Below, piece by piece: positions 14,992 to 23,900 of a DNA stretch of 40,534 nt. Within the stretch, counting starts at the first letter, position 1. Each line of letters starts with the position of its first letter. The stretch covers positions 1-40,534 of the forward strand of contig JAIBBR010000036.1 in the NCBI GenBank assembly GCA_019694575.1, given 5' to 3'. The notes under the pieces were generated by a model. The model saw only the letters and a list, made by a program, of their open reading frames with translations. It was not told where the DNA came from and made no database searches. Made by a program: the position numbers and the translations under genes. The stretch comes from Myxococcaceae bacterium (GTDB lineage Bacteria > Myxococcota > Myxococcia > Myxococcales > Myxococcaceae).

Positions 14992-15715
14992 TTTTTTGCG
15001 CCGGCGTGAAGCGCTGGGTGAAGAACACCCCTCTCAGCTCGCTTTGGACAAGTTGCGTCTGCAAGAGCCAGGCACTGACGTGATTCGTGCGCACGTCGAT
15101 GGCTGCGCGGCATGTCAGGCGCGGTTGCAAGCAGGTGACGCCAAAGATGTCGCGTACCAGGCGTCGCTCTTCGTGGGCAAAGAAGCGCATGCGGTGGCGA
15201 AGCGGGCGAAGGCGTGGCCTTTGCCGTTGCGCGCAGCGGTGGGTTTGGCGGTTGCCGCTGGTGTGGCGCTGGTGATGGTGCCGATGCTCCGCGAGCCCTT
15301 GCAGAAAGAAGGCGTGAAGGGCAATTCGCCCGGGCTCACCGTGTACCGCCATCGCCAAGGCCGGGTTGAGAAAGTGCAAGACGGTGAGGTGCTGAATGCC
15401 GGCGATGCGCTGCGTTTCGAAGTGTCGCTGCCCAACGACGCGAGCGTGGTGGTGCTGGGCGTCGATGGCGCGGGGGCGGTGACGCCGTATTCACCACTGG
15501 CCGGGGTGAGCCCGATGCGCGGCGCGGGCCGTCACCTGTTGCCCGAGGCGATGCAGCTCGATGCCGTAGCGGGGAAAGAGCGCGTGCTGGCTTTTGTCTG
15601 TGACAAGCCGCTGAGTGTGGAGCAGGCCAAGGTCGCGTTGGCGCAGGGGGGCGAAAAGGGCCCACCAGAGCGCGACGGGTGTGTCGTAATGACGCGTCAT
15701 TATTTGAAGAAATGA
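14978..15715 (+). CDS. Membrane anti-sigma factor with zinc-finger motif and DUF4384-like domain
   Basis: This 245-residue protein begins at the ATG at 14978, preceded by GGGAGA, inside the end of the sigma gene. Residues 39-46 read HVDGCAAC, the HxxxCxxC zinc motif of ZAS-type anti-sigma domains that clamp ECF factors. A single membrane segment (about residues 83-104, PLRAAVGLAVAAGVALVMVP) places the C-terminal 140 residues outside the cytoplasm. That part has the form LRFEVSLPNDASVVVLGVDGAG...VTPYSP and resembles DUF4384, a domain often found next to secreted caspase-like proteins. It is likely to hold the sigma factor inactive until a signal in the envelope releases it. Zinc or redox control through the Cys pair is possible. 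Confidence 0.85.
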   Translation: MSGPDFLRRREALGEEHPSQLALDKLRLQEPGTDVIRAHVDGCAACQARLQAGDAKDVAYQASLFVGKEAHAVAKRAKAWPLPLRAAVGLAVAAGVALVMVPMLREPLQKEGVKGNSPGLTVYRHRQGRVEKVQDGEVLNAGDALRFEVSLPNDASVVVLGVDGAGAVTPYSPLAGVSPMRGAGRHLLPEAMQLDAVAGKERVLAFVCDKPLSVEQAKVALAQGGEKGPPERDGCVVMTRHYLKK

Positions 15716-15806
15716 CTTTCGACCGATTGCGATGCCCATTTTGGAGCTTCGTGGATCGAATAGCCGCAACCCAATGACGGGTGCCTATTTTGGGAGTCGT
15801 TTTGAC
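15716..15806 (+). promoter_or_regulatory. Spacer with imperfect direct repeat
   Basis: This 91-bp gap between the anti-sigma and the Cys-rich lipoprotein genes has two similar copies of TGCCYATTTTGG(G)AG, at 15733-15746 and 15782-15796, 49 bp apart from start to start. They could be regulator sites for an internal promoter. I see no confident -35/-10 pair. No coding frame with a ribosome site fits the repeats. Confidence 0.35.
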
Positions 15807-16160
15807 ATGAAGCGCATTTCAATTTTGTCGGTCGCGTTGGCTGCTTTTTTCGCTGTCTCGGGGTGTGCTCCGTCGACGTGTGAGCATTTCGAGAAGACGG
15901 CGGAAGGTCTGAAAAAGAAGGCCGCGGGTTGCAATGCGGCGTTTCAAGTTTCAGGTTTTCCCGCGTGTGTACAGTCACTCTCTGACGGCTCGTGCTCTGC
16001 GGCTGACTTGGCGAACATCGACAAGCAGCTCGATTGTTCTGACAAAGTGGGGCAGTGCGTCGCTGGGCAAGAACAGGCGTGGGCAGATTCAGTGGGCGCG
16101 TGCTCGGTGCATTTAGACGCGGTGAGCGCTGCCTGCCGCGCGGCGATGCAGAAGAAGTAA
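15807..16160 (+). CDS. Cys-rich lipoprotein of unknown function
   Basis: This 117-residue protein has a lipoprotein signal (MKRISILSVALAAFFAVSGC, lipobox VSGC) and then a small domain with eight further Cys residues, an even number that suits four disulphides in an oxidising compartment. The Cys pattern is regular and helical in appearance (TCEHFEKTAEGLKKKAAGC, PACVQS, GSCSAADLANIDKQLDC, GQCVAG, GACSVHLDAVSAAC), which suggests a small all-alpha disulphide-bonded bundle. I chose the ATG at 15807 because it opens the signal peptide; the longer frame from 15732 has no signal. It sits between the anti-sigma and the caspase-like gene, 13 bp from the latter. It could be a ligand, inhibitor or substrate of the caspase-like protein, but that is inference. 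I do not recognise the family. Confidence 0.8.
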   Translation: MKRISILSVALAAFFAVSGCAPSTCEHFEKTAEGLKKKAAGCNAAFQVSGFPACVQSLSDGSCSAADLANIDKQLDCSDKVGQCVAGQEQAWADSVGACSVHLDAVSAACRAAMQKK

Positions 16161-16173
16161 AGTTGAGGCGAAC

Positions 16174-17727
16174 GTGGGCGCTCCGGCGTGGTTGAAAACA
16201 GGGTGGTTGGTGGCGTTGGCCTGGGGCCTCGTCGCGAATGCTCAAGAGCGCCGGGCCGCCCTGATTGTCGGCAGCAACGAGGGAGACGTTGCTGAAATAC
16301 GCCTGCGCTACGCCGAGTCTGACGCGCGGCAGGTGGCTGAAGTGCTCAAGCGCTACGGAGCGTTCGAAGCGGAAGGCATGGTGGAGCTGCTGGCGCCCAC
16401 CGCCGACGAAGTGCGTGGCGTGCTGAAGAGCCTGGCCGCCCGCGCTGCCGCCTCGCGCCCGTGGGACACGCTGGTTGTCTATTATTCAGGCCACGCCGAT
16501 GCGGCCGACTTGCATTTGCGCGGTACGCGGTTGCCGCTCATTGAATTGAAGAATGCGCTCGGCCCCGAATTGGCGCGCACCCGAATCGTGGTGCTCGACG
16601 CTTGCCGTTCAGGAGCGATTACCCGTGCGAAGGGCGCGGTGCCGATGGCGCCGTTCAGCATTGAAGGCGTGGTGGCCGATGACGTCGAAGGCTTGGCCCT
16701 ATTGACGTCGAGCGCTCCTGATGAAGACAGCTTAGAATCTGACGCGCTGCAGGCTTCGTTTTTCACCCATGCATGGGTGTCGGCGTTGCGCGGCGCGGCC
16801 GATGTCAATGACGACAAGAACGTCACTTTGGGCGAGGCATTCGACTACGCGGCGGCGCTCACCTTGTCGTCGACGGCGACGTCGGTCACCGGGCCGCAGC
16901 ACCCCACCTACCGCATGGACTTGCGCGGGCAGCAGCAGGTGGTGTTGACGCGCTTGCAGTCGGCCAGTGGTTTAGGGCTGCTGCGGTTCGAAGATGCAGG
17001 GCGTTACTTCGTGCGACAGGGCGACGAGAACGGCAAAGTCGTGGCTGAGGTGTTGGTGGGTGGCAACGCACGCGCGGTCGCGATTGTGGCGGGGCCCTAT
17101 TTCGTGGTGCAGCGCTCAGCGAGCTTGTTGCGCGAGGCGAAGGTGACGGTAGTGCCCGGGCAACAAACGCAGCTGCGTGAAGACAACATGCGGCGCATCG
17201 AGCACGCGCGGTTGGTGCGCAAAGGGGGCTCCGAAAAGCACGTGGCGTTCGCGGTGTTGGCAGGGGCGACCTATCGCTACAGCATGTTTGGGCTGTGGGA
17301 ATCGGCTTCTGCTTTCGCCGGCCTTCGTGTCGACTTTCGCCCCGTGTCGCTCGAGCTGCGCGTCGACTACCGCCGCGTGGGGTGGGCGAATGAGCGGCTC
17401 AATTCTCTCACGCAAGAAATGGGGAGCTCGCTGCTGGGTACGTACACGTTTGACTTTCGTGCGTTGAGCCTCGCGCTCGGTATCGAAGTGGGCATGGTGA
17501 ATTGGGTGCAGACGTTTAGCGACGCACACACGCCGCAGCGACACCACGTGGGCATGGTGCTGGGGCCGGTGGCGCAGCTAGAGCGTGAATTGTGGAACGG
17601 TGTTTTTCTGCGGGTCGAAGCGAGTTTCGGCAATTTGATTCTGAATACGGGTGATGCGATGGGCCGCAGTAAGCTCCAGGCCTTGCTCACGGCGCGGTTC
17701 GGCGCGGGGGTGGGCTTCGCATGGTGA
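16174..17727 (+). CDS. Secreted caspase-family (C14) peptidase with barrel-like C-terminal domain
   Basis: This 517-residue protein starts at a GTG preceded by GAGG and carries a signal peptide (WLVALAWGLVANA). Residues about 26-250 form a caspase-like fold: strand RRAALIVGSNEG, then His107 in VVYYSGHAD and Cys144 in VVLDACRSG, which form the catalytic dyad of caspases, metacaspases and related CHF peptidases. The specificity cannot be read. The last 180 residues (VAFAVLAGATYRYS...LRVDFRPVSLELRVDYRRVGW...YTFDFRALSLALGIEVG...LLTARFGAGVGFAW) show alternating strands ending in an aromatic residue, like an outer-membrane barrel, so the peptidase may be tethered to the outer membrane. The middle (270-340) looks like a small beta domain. 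It belongs to the ECF sigma operon and overlaps the next gene by 7 bases. Confidence 0.85.
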   Translation: MGAPAWLKTGWLVALAWGLVANAQERRAALIVGSNEGDVAEIRLRYAESDARQVAEVLKRYGAFEAEGMVELLAPTADEVRGVLKSLAARAAASRPWDTLVVYYSGHADAADLHLRGTRLPLIELKNALGPELARTRIVVLDACRSGAITRAKGAVPMAPFSIEGVVADDVEGLALLTSSAPDEDSLESDALQASFFTHAWVSALRGAADVNDDKNVTLGEAFDYAAALTLSSTATSVTGPQHPTYRMDLRGQQQVVLTRLQSASGLGLLRFEDAGRYFVRQGDENGKVVAEVLVGGNARAVAIVAGPYFVVQRSASLLREAKVTVVPGQQTQLREDNMRRIEHARLVRKGGSEKHVAFAVLAGATYRYSMFGLWESASAFAGLRVDFRPVSLELRVDYRRVGWANERLNSLTQEMGSSLLGTYTFDFRALSLALGIEVGMVNWVQTFSDAHTPQRHHVGMVLGPVAQLERELWNGVFLRVEASFGNLILNTGDAMGRSKLQALLTARFGAGVGFAW

Positions 17728-18293
17728 GACGGCTGGTGATGACCGTGCTCCTGCTCTCGGGTTGCGGAGATTCGGTGGTGGACCACACTTATTTGGGCGA
17801 GCCGCGCATGCAGTGGCGGCTACCGTTTTTAGGCGATGAAAAATGGGTCATCGCTTGGCTGTCACCGACGCTGCACTTCGAAGGCGCGCAGCCGCTGTTG
17901 CCCGACGAGCGCAAGGGAAGCGACGGCCTCAGCCTGGTGGTGTGGGACGCGCCGCCTGAAGAGTTCAGGCATGAATTTTCGCAGCTGGTGCCGAAAGCGA
18001 AGTTGTCGTTCGGCGTGTTTCTGCGCCTACGCGGAAAGGCGTTGTTCGAAGTGGTGAACGACGAGGTGCAGGGGGGCGAGCTGTTGGGGGTAGGGGTTGC
18101 GCCCATTGTTTACGTTGACGAACCGGCTGATTCGACGTTGCTTCACGACGCTTACTACCGGCTCGTCAACGCGCAATGTCCTCCAGCACGCGAGCGCTTT
18201 GACGCCGCCAAGTACTGGTCGCTGCTGCCGACGACGCTTGAAGGCGACGCGGGCACGCCGATTAACGCGTTTTTACCTGAGAGTTGCCGGTGA
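17721..18293 (+). CDS. Lipoprotein of unknown function, last gene of the sigma/caspase operon
   Basis: This 190-residue protein has a short lipoprotein signal (MVRRLVMTVLLLSGCGDS, lipobox LLSGC). The mature part is strand-rich with a possible single beta-sandwich (KAKLSFGVFLRLRGKALFEVV, LLGVGVAPIVYVDEP) and three Cys residues (lipid Cys, NAQC, ESC), leaving one possible disulphide near the C-terminus. The ATG at 17721 lies within the last codons of the caspase-like gene, so translation is probably coupled. I do not recognise the family. A large inverted repeat begins seven bases after its stop codon. Its position suggests a role with the caspase-like protein at the envelope. Confidence 0.8.
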   Translation: MVRRLVMTVLLLSGCGDSVVDHTYLGEPRMQWRLPFLGDEKWVIAWLSPTLHFEGAQPLLPDERKGSDGLSLVVWDAPPEEFRHEFSQLVPKAKLSFGVFLRLRGKALFEVVNDEVQGGELLGVGVAPIVYVDEPADSTLLHDAYYRLVNAQCPPARERFDAAKYWSLLPTTLEGDAGTPINAFLPESCR

Positions 18294-18299
18294 ATAATG

Positions 18300-18470
18300 G
18301 TGCCGGGGCCAGGTGCACGAGGCTGGCATGAATGAGACGAGCCGGCGACGAGACGCGTGACCCGGTGCCGTTTTGTGTCCTTGCTGGGGCTGATTGGGTC
18401 TGCTTCGCGGTCAAGCAGCGAGGTGCGTGCTGTTTCGTGCGCGGGCGTACAGAATCAGCTCGCACCTTTT
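18300..18470 (+). repeat. Left arm of 171-bp inverted repeat
   Basis: This arm begins GTGCCGGGGCCAGGTGCACG and is the reverse complement of 18882-19052 over all 171 bases, with one mismatch (G at 18441 opposite T at 18911) and no gap. The arm starts seven bases after the stop of the preceding gene. The near identity points to a recent copy event or to ongoing gene conversion. No target-site duplication is visible at the outer edges. Confidence 0.95.
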
Positions 18471-18881
18471 TGCTGAACGGTAAGTCGGTGCAGCACTTTC
18501 TAAAGCCTAAACTCGTGTGGAGCTTCAAACGGTGGGGCGCGTCATCACCAACCGCTTCCGCCCCCGCCGCCAGAGCTGCTCCCGTTCGACGAAGCAGCAT
18601 ACGTGGCAGTGGGTGACCGCCGTCGAAATGGCTGAGCTGAGCTCAGACGAATGAGCGCGAAAGGTCGAAGTCGTCGAAAGCTGAGCCATCGAAGAGTTCG
18701 CTGATTACCTTTAGTGGGCGACGCAGTGCCGTGAAGTCGCGAGAACCGGGCAGTCCAAGAGCGCTCGGCCTCGAGTGCTACGGCATAAGCGAGAAGCGAG
18801 GCATATGTTTCGAGCGTCTGGGCTGGGCCAGCCTTGTCATCGAAGAGCAGCCGCTTCGTGCCCGAAAGTGACCTGGGAGGC

Positions 18882-19052
18882 AAAAGGTGCGAGCTGATTC
18901 TGTACGCCCGTGCACGAAACAGCACGCACCTCGCTGCTTGACCGCGAAGCAGACCCAATCAGCCCCAGCAAGGACACAAAACGGCACCGGGTCACGCGTC
19001 TCGTCGCCGGCTCGTCTCATTCATGCCAGCCTCGTGCACCTGGCCCCGGCAC
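18882..19052 (-). repeat. Right arm of 171-bp inverted repeat
   Basis: This is the reverse complement of 18300-18470 with 170 of 171 positions identical. The end of the arm (ending CCCCGGCAC) lies 124 bp upstream of the recJ start. If both arms are transcribed together they would form a very stable long hairpin with a 411-base loop. I cannot tell whether other copies exist in the genome. Confidence 0.95.
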
Positions 19053-19176
19053 GCCCAGCCCCTCTTCCGCGCGACTTCCTACCGAATCGTTCGCAGCTCC
19101 ACGTTCGAAACTCCCTTAAATGAGTGTCAGAGGGCCCTGGTACCTTGCCCAGCAGTTGACGTAGGGAGGTGCCGGC

Positions 19177-20973
19177 GTGAACCCGAAGATGATGAAGTGG
19201 ATAACTCCGCAAGACGTGCCGGCCGGCAAGGCAAAAACGTTGTGCAAAGAGCTGGGCGTACACCCGCTCGCGGCCCAGATACTGATTCACCGCGGCTACG
19301 ACACACCGCCCGCGGCGCAAGAATTTCTCTCTGACGCGCTGAGTGGCCTGCCGGACCCTTTTCTCATGAAGGGCCTGCCCACCGCCGTCGACCGACTAGA
19401 GCGGGCGGTGCTCAAGGGCGAGAAAATCACGCTCTATGGCGACTACGACGTCGATGGCGTTTGCTCCACCACGCTGCTGAGCCTTTTCTTGCGCGAGCTC
19501 GCAGGCGCCCAGGTCGCCACCTACATTCCGCACCGTTTGGGTGAAGGCTACGGCTTGAACAAAGGCGCCCTTGCGCGCATCGCTGGCGACGGCACCCAGC
19601 TGCTCGTCACCCTCGATTGCGGCATTACCTCGCACGCTGAAATTGCGCACGCCAAGGCGCTCGGGCTCGAGGTGATTGTGGTTGACCACCACGCGGTGCC
19701 CGAGACCATGCCCACGGCGCTGGCGGTGTTGAACCCGCTGCAACCGGGCTGCGACTACCCCACCAAATGGCTCTGTGCGGCGGGTGTTGCCTTCAACCTC
19801 TGCATGGGGCTGCGCAAGCACCTGCGCGAGAAGGGCTTTTTCGCCACCCAAGCCGAGCCCAACTTGAAGGCCTATTTAGACCTGGTGGCGATGGCTACCG
19901 TGGCCGACGTGGTGCCGCTGCTGGGCGCCAACCGCCTGCTGGTCAAACACGGCCTCAAAGAGCTGACCCGTGCGGCGCGGCCGGGCGTGCGAGCGCTGAA
20001 AGAAGTGGCCGGCCTGGGCGCCCACGGCACTGTCACCGCGGGCCAAGTGGGCTTTCGCTTGGGGCCCCGTATCAACGCCGCCGGTCGGCTCGATGACGCG
20101 TCTGTCGGCATGCGCATGCTCGCGGCCACCGACGAAAAAGAGGCGATGGTTTTCGCCCGTCAACTCGACGCCGCCAACGCCGAACGGCAGGCAATTGAGA
20201 AGTCGATTCTCGACGAAGCGCTGATGCTGGGAGCCAAAGCGGTGAAGCGGGGCGCCAAGGGCTTGGTGCTCTCGTCTGAAAAATGGCACCCGGGCGTCAT
20301 TGGCATTGTCGCTTCGCGCGTGGTTGAGCGCTACCACCGGCCTACGGTGATGATTGGCGTCTACGAAGGGGTCGGCCGTGGCTCGGCGCGCAGCATCGAG
20401 GGCTTTCACCTGCACGACGCGTTGAAGCGCTGCGAGCAGCACCTCACCAAGTTCGGCGGCCATAAATATGCGGCCGGCCTTTCGGTGGCTCCCGACGACA
20501 TTCCTCTCTTGACGGCGAAGTTCGAGCACGTCGCCGGAGCCATTCTGACTGATGAAGACATGGTGGCCCGCTGCCGCATTGACGCTTGGGTGCGGCCCGA
20601 AGCGCTGAACTTGGCGACGGTCGAAGCCTTGTCGGCGCTGGCTCCGTTCGGCAGTGGTAACCCTGAACCGGTGTTGGCGAGCTCCAAGGTGCGGGCTGCT
20701 CCCCGGCTGCTCAACAACAAGCAGACCGGCGAACCTGAGCACCTCAAGCTGTCGATTGAAAAAGCACCCGAGCTCGACGTGATTGGCTTTCGCTTGGCCG
20801 ACCGCGCCGGGCTCGCCTACAACGAAATCGACATGGCGTACCAAGTGTCAATTGACGAGTGGAACGGCCGTCAGCGCGTGCAGCTAAAATTGAAAGACGT
20901 GCGCGCGCCTGAGCCTGACATCAAAATCACCACCCTCTTTGACGAGGTGCTGATCGAAGCGCCGTTGCGGTAA
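19177..20973 (+). CDS. recJ: Single-stranded-DNA-specific 5'-3' exonuclease RecJ
   Basis: This 598-residue protein is a full-length RecJ, which degrades single-stranded DNA 5' to 3' in RecF-pathway recombination, mismatch repair and base excision repair. All catalytic blocks are present: DYDVDG (motif I), TLDCGIT (motif II), VVDHHAVP (DHH motif III), the ADVVPL segment, and the DHHA1 block with GRGSARSIEGFHL and GGHKYAAG. The C-terminal OB-like domain continues to the end. The GTG at 19177 is preceded by a good GGGAGG site. It is transcribed alone after the inverted repeat region and ends six bases from the convergent lipoprotein gene, so the two must share or lack a terminator. Confidence 0.97.
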   Translation: MNPKMMKWITPQDVPAGKAKTLCKELGVHPLAAQILIHRGYDTPPAAQEFLSDALSGLPDPFLMKGLPTAVDRLERAVLKGEKITLYGDYDVDGVCSTTLLSLFLRELAGAQVATYIPHRLGEGYGLNKGALARIAGDGTQLLVTLDCGITSHAEIAHAKALGLEVIVVDHHAVPETMPTALAVLNPLQPGCDYPTKWLCAAGVAFNLCMGLRKHLREKGFFATQAEPNLKAYLDLVAMATVADVVPLLGANRLLVKHGLKELTRAARPGVRALKEVAGLGAHGTVTAGQVGFRLGPRINAAGRLDDASVGMRMLAATDEKEAMVFARQLDAANAERQAIEKSILDEALMLGAKAVKRGAKGLVLSSEKWHPGVIGIVASRVVERYHRPTVMIGVYEGVGRGSARSIEGFHLHDALKRCEQHLTKFGGHKYAAGLSVAPDDIPLLTAKFEHVAGAILTDEDMVARCRIDAWVRPEALNLATVEALSALAPFGSGNPEPVLASSKVRAAPRLLNNKQTGEPEHLKLSIEKAPELDVIGFRLADRAGLAYNEIDMAYQVSIDEWNGRQRVQLKLKDVRAPEPDIKITTLFDEVLIEAPLR

Positions 20974-20979
20974 TGGCTT

Positions 20980-23900
20980 TTACGACGGGTTGAAGCGCCA
21001 GCCGGTGTCAGCGTGAATACCCGGAGCCGTCGCGCTGTTGATACTCACCGGCAGCGCGCCGTGCCCGGTGGCGTCTTCGAACCACACCGTGGCCGAATCA
21101 CCTGCGTTGTCCATCGCGCCGTAGTGGTATTCAACCGCGCCCGACGCGAAGAACTTCACTTGAAAGTTCAAGTCTTGGCCCGCACCCCACTGCGTATGGT
21201 GCTCCCACGAGACAACGGTGTACTCGTCGCCGGGGGCCGGGCTGGGGTCTTTGCGCTCCCAGTAAATGCCGGCGGCGGGGTCGTCGTTGATGTTCAAGTC
21301 GTCCCAAAAGACGGCCAGCGTGCCTGAAGGCGCTTCTCCGGTGGGGCGTACCTTATTCATGTAGTACGGGTCGCTCAGCGCGTTGGTGCTCAAAAAGCCG
21401 TTGGTCGATACATAAAGCGTCGACACCGGTCGCCCGAAGAGCATGACCGGAAGGGTGAAGTCGATTTTCCCCACGCCTTCTTCACTGTCTGGCCCGGGAA
21501 ACGACGTGCTCTGGGTCTGCACCAAAGTGCCCGTAGCGGCGATGCTCTCGAAACCGCCGCTCGGCAGTGCGCTCAAATGATACGGAAAACACGGGGGGTT
21601 GGCCGCGCCAGGTGTACCGCGCTGGTTATTCGAGCCATAGCTCGACACCCCGGGGCACGAGAGCGCTTCGCGGCCCGCGGCATAAACCATTGCCTCTTGG
21701 GGAGGGTCTTGCTGCACCGACGTGCCCAGTGACACGTCGGCCGCGGCCCACCGCAGGGTTGAATAGGCCGCGCCCTGGTACTTAAGCGCCACCGCGCCCA
21801 CCGCGTCGGGCAACTTCACCGTGTTGCCGTACACGTAGCCCACGGTGAGCCCGTCGCCCGCGGTGGCGCTTTGGCCAAGCAACAAGCGGCCATTGGCGGG
21901 CACCACCACGTTGCTCGTAAACGTCAGCGGCATGGCGGCGCCGTTGAAGTCGAGCGTCCAGTCTTTCAAGTCCACCGGGTCGGCGGTGAAGTTCGAGACT
22001 TCAATCCACTCGCCGTCGGTGACCTGAGCCGCGGGAAAAGGGTTGACCTCGGTGATGGCGAAGCGGCCTGGTGGCAACAGAGGCTGGGCGGGCACCCGGC
22101 ACACGCCTTGGGGCATCACCACGTCGACGGCATAGGGCACGCTGCCCACCGCCAACGGCGCGGGCAGGGTGGCTTGGCCGAAGAATTGGTAGCTGTCTCC
22201 TTCGGCGACCATGCCCATGGGTGAAAGCGTTTGCGTCAGCGCGAAATCGTTGATGCCCACCGTGGCGGTGGGCGCGGTACCCGTGGCCAGCTTCGCGTAG
22301 GCGAACACCACTTCGCCGTTGCCATAGAGCTGCGCTTGAAAAGTGAGCTCGGTTTGAGGCTGGCCGTCGAGCGAAAAACGGTTCCACTGCACAATCAGCC
22401 GCGTTTCGTCGCCGTAGCCTTGCAACTCGACGTATGCACGGCCATAGGGGCCGGGGCTCAAGTCGTCCCAGAAGGGGGCGATGGCGAGCGCAGGCAGCAC
22501 CGACTTCATCGGCGCGGTGTTGTCGTCGCTGCCGGTGACGGGGGTGTTGCTGAAAGTGAACCAGCCGTTGGGAGAAAGCGAGAGCGCGGGGCTGCTGACA
22601 CGGCTGCCGTACACGCGAGAGACAAAATCGCGGCCCAGCGGCACCAGCACCGGCGCCGTTTCAGAGCTCAGCGGCACTTCGCGACCCGTGGCGGCAATGT
22701 CGATGAACCCGACGCCTAAAGGGTTTTTCTTCACCACGGGCAAGCCGCGCACGCTTTGCCCGCCGCTCACGTCGATGGCCGTCACCTGCGCCACGCCGCC
22801 CGCCGGCACCAACCTGTCGTAGCGGAGCCCTTGGGGGCTGGCGACGGTCACCGTGACGGCGCGCTCGGTGATAGCGCTGCCCGCGCCATTGTTCGCCTTA
22901 AGCCGGTAGGTCACGCTCGGTGCGTTGGGGTACACCGTGAGGCTGTACATTTCGAAGCCGGTGCCCAGCCGCTCGAAAATTGGCGCGGTGCCTGCTTCTT
23001 CTACCACCACGTGGCGGGCGTTGCTGACGTTCCAGCTCAGCACCACGGGCTCTCCGCCGTTGACGATGGCCGTCTTGTCGGCGCTGAAGCTCTGAAACGT
23101 CACTGCTGCCACCGGGCTGACCGTTTGCGAACGGGTGGCCACGCCGCCACCACGGTGGGTGGCGCGTACGGTGATGGTGGCCTGCATTGCCGGAGTGGGC
23201 AGCGCCACGTTGCCCTGCTGCACCTCGGTTGACGACAAGGCCACGTGCACAGGCTTGCCGTCGACGTGCACTTCGAGGCCGTCGGCATTGGCCGTTGACC
23301 AGGTGACGTTGAACACGCCGCCCACCGCAGCAAAAGGGTTTACGTTGAGCTGGGTGATGCGAGGCACGGCGCCGGTGTCGAGCCGCAGCAACTGCGAGTG
23401 GCTGCCCGAGGGGCCGTCGACTTGCAACTGGTAGGTGAGCACCGCTTCAGGCGCGAGCGGTGAAGGCGCGGTGTCGATGAATTCACCTTGAGCCACTTGG
23501 GCCGCGTCGGTCGCGGTGAGAAGCGGCGTCGCTTCACCCAGCCGCGTCAACACCGCCTGCGTGGCTCCGGCTGTCTGCCATTTCAGCGCCACCGGCTTGC
23601 CCGCCTCAGGTGCCGGGCCGTCGTGGGTGAAGCTGAGCACCCTGGGCACCACCGCCACGGCCACTTCGGTCACCGTGCTGTCGGTGTGCAATTCGTAGAC
23701 AGTGTTCTGCAACGGGGTGACGCGCACCGTGCCTGATTTTGACTGGCCTCCCAAGTCGATGGGGCCGCCGCCCTTCACGTTCATCATTACGCCCGTTGCT
23801 TCGGGCGCGTTCCACACCAGAGTGGTGCTCTCGCCGCCTTGCACCGTGGCGGGCAGGGCAGTGAAGAGCACGTTGCCTCTGGCGGGCGTCTTCACTTTCA

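Larger units (their letters stand above)
18294..19176. other. 883-bp intergenic region, no convincing gene
   Basis: This gap between the caspase-locus lipoprotein and recJ holds a 171-bp inverted repeat flanking 411 bp. Short open frames exist on both strands, but those in the two arms are mirror images of one sequence, and the frames in the middle (for example minus 18545-18958) have low-complexity, Gly/Ser- or Arg-rich translations. No ribosome site supports any of them. The centre could be a decayed gene or mobile element. The recJ ribosome site (GGGAGG, about 19163) lies at the right end. Confidence 0.6.

Noticed and set aside
18545..18958. 137-residue minus-strand frame between the repeat arms
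   Set aside because: It starts inside the right repeat arm, ends in a Gly/Ser run and has no ribosome site; a decayed fragment is possible but not supported.
18300..19052. Inverted repeat as an insertion sequence with a transposase
   Set aside because: No transposase-like sequence is readable between or in the arms, and no target duplication is visible; I record it only as a repeat.
19876..20844. 322-residue minus-strand frame inside recJ
   Set aside because: recJ is complete with all motifs on the plus strand; the antisense frame has no recognisable features or ribosome site.
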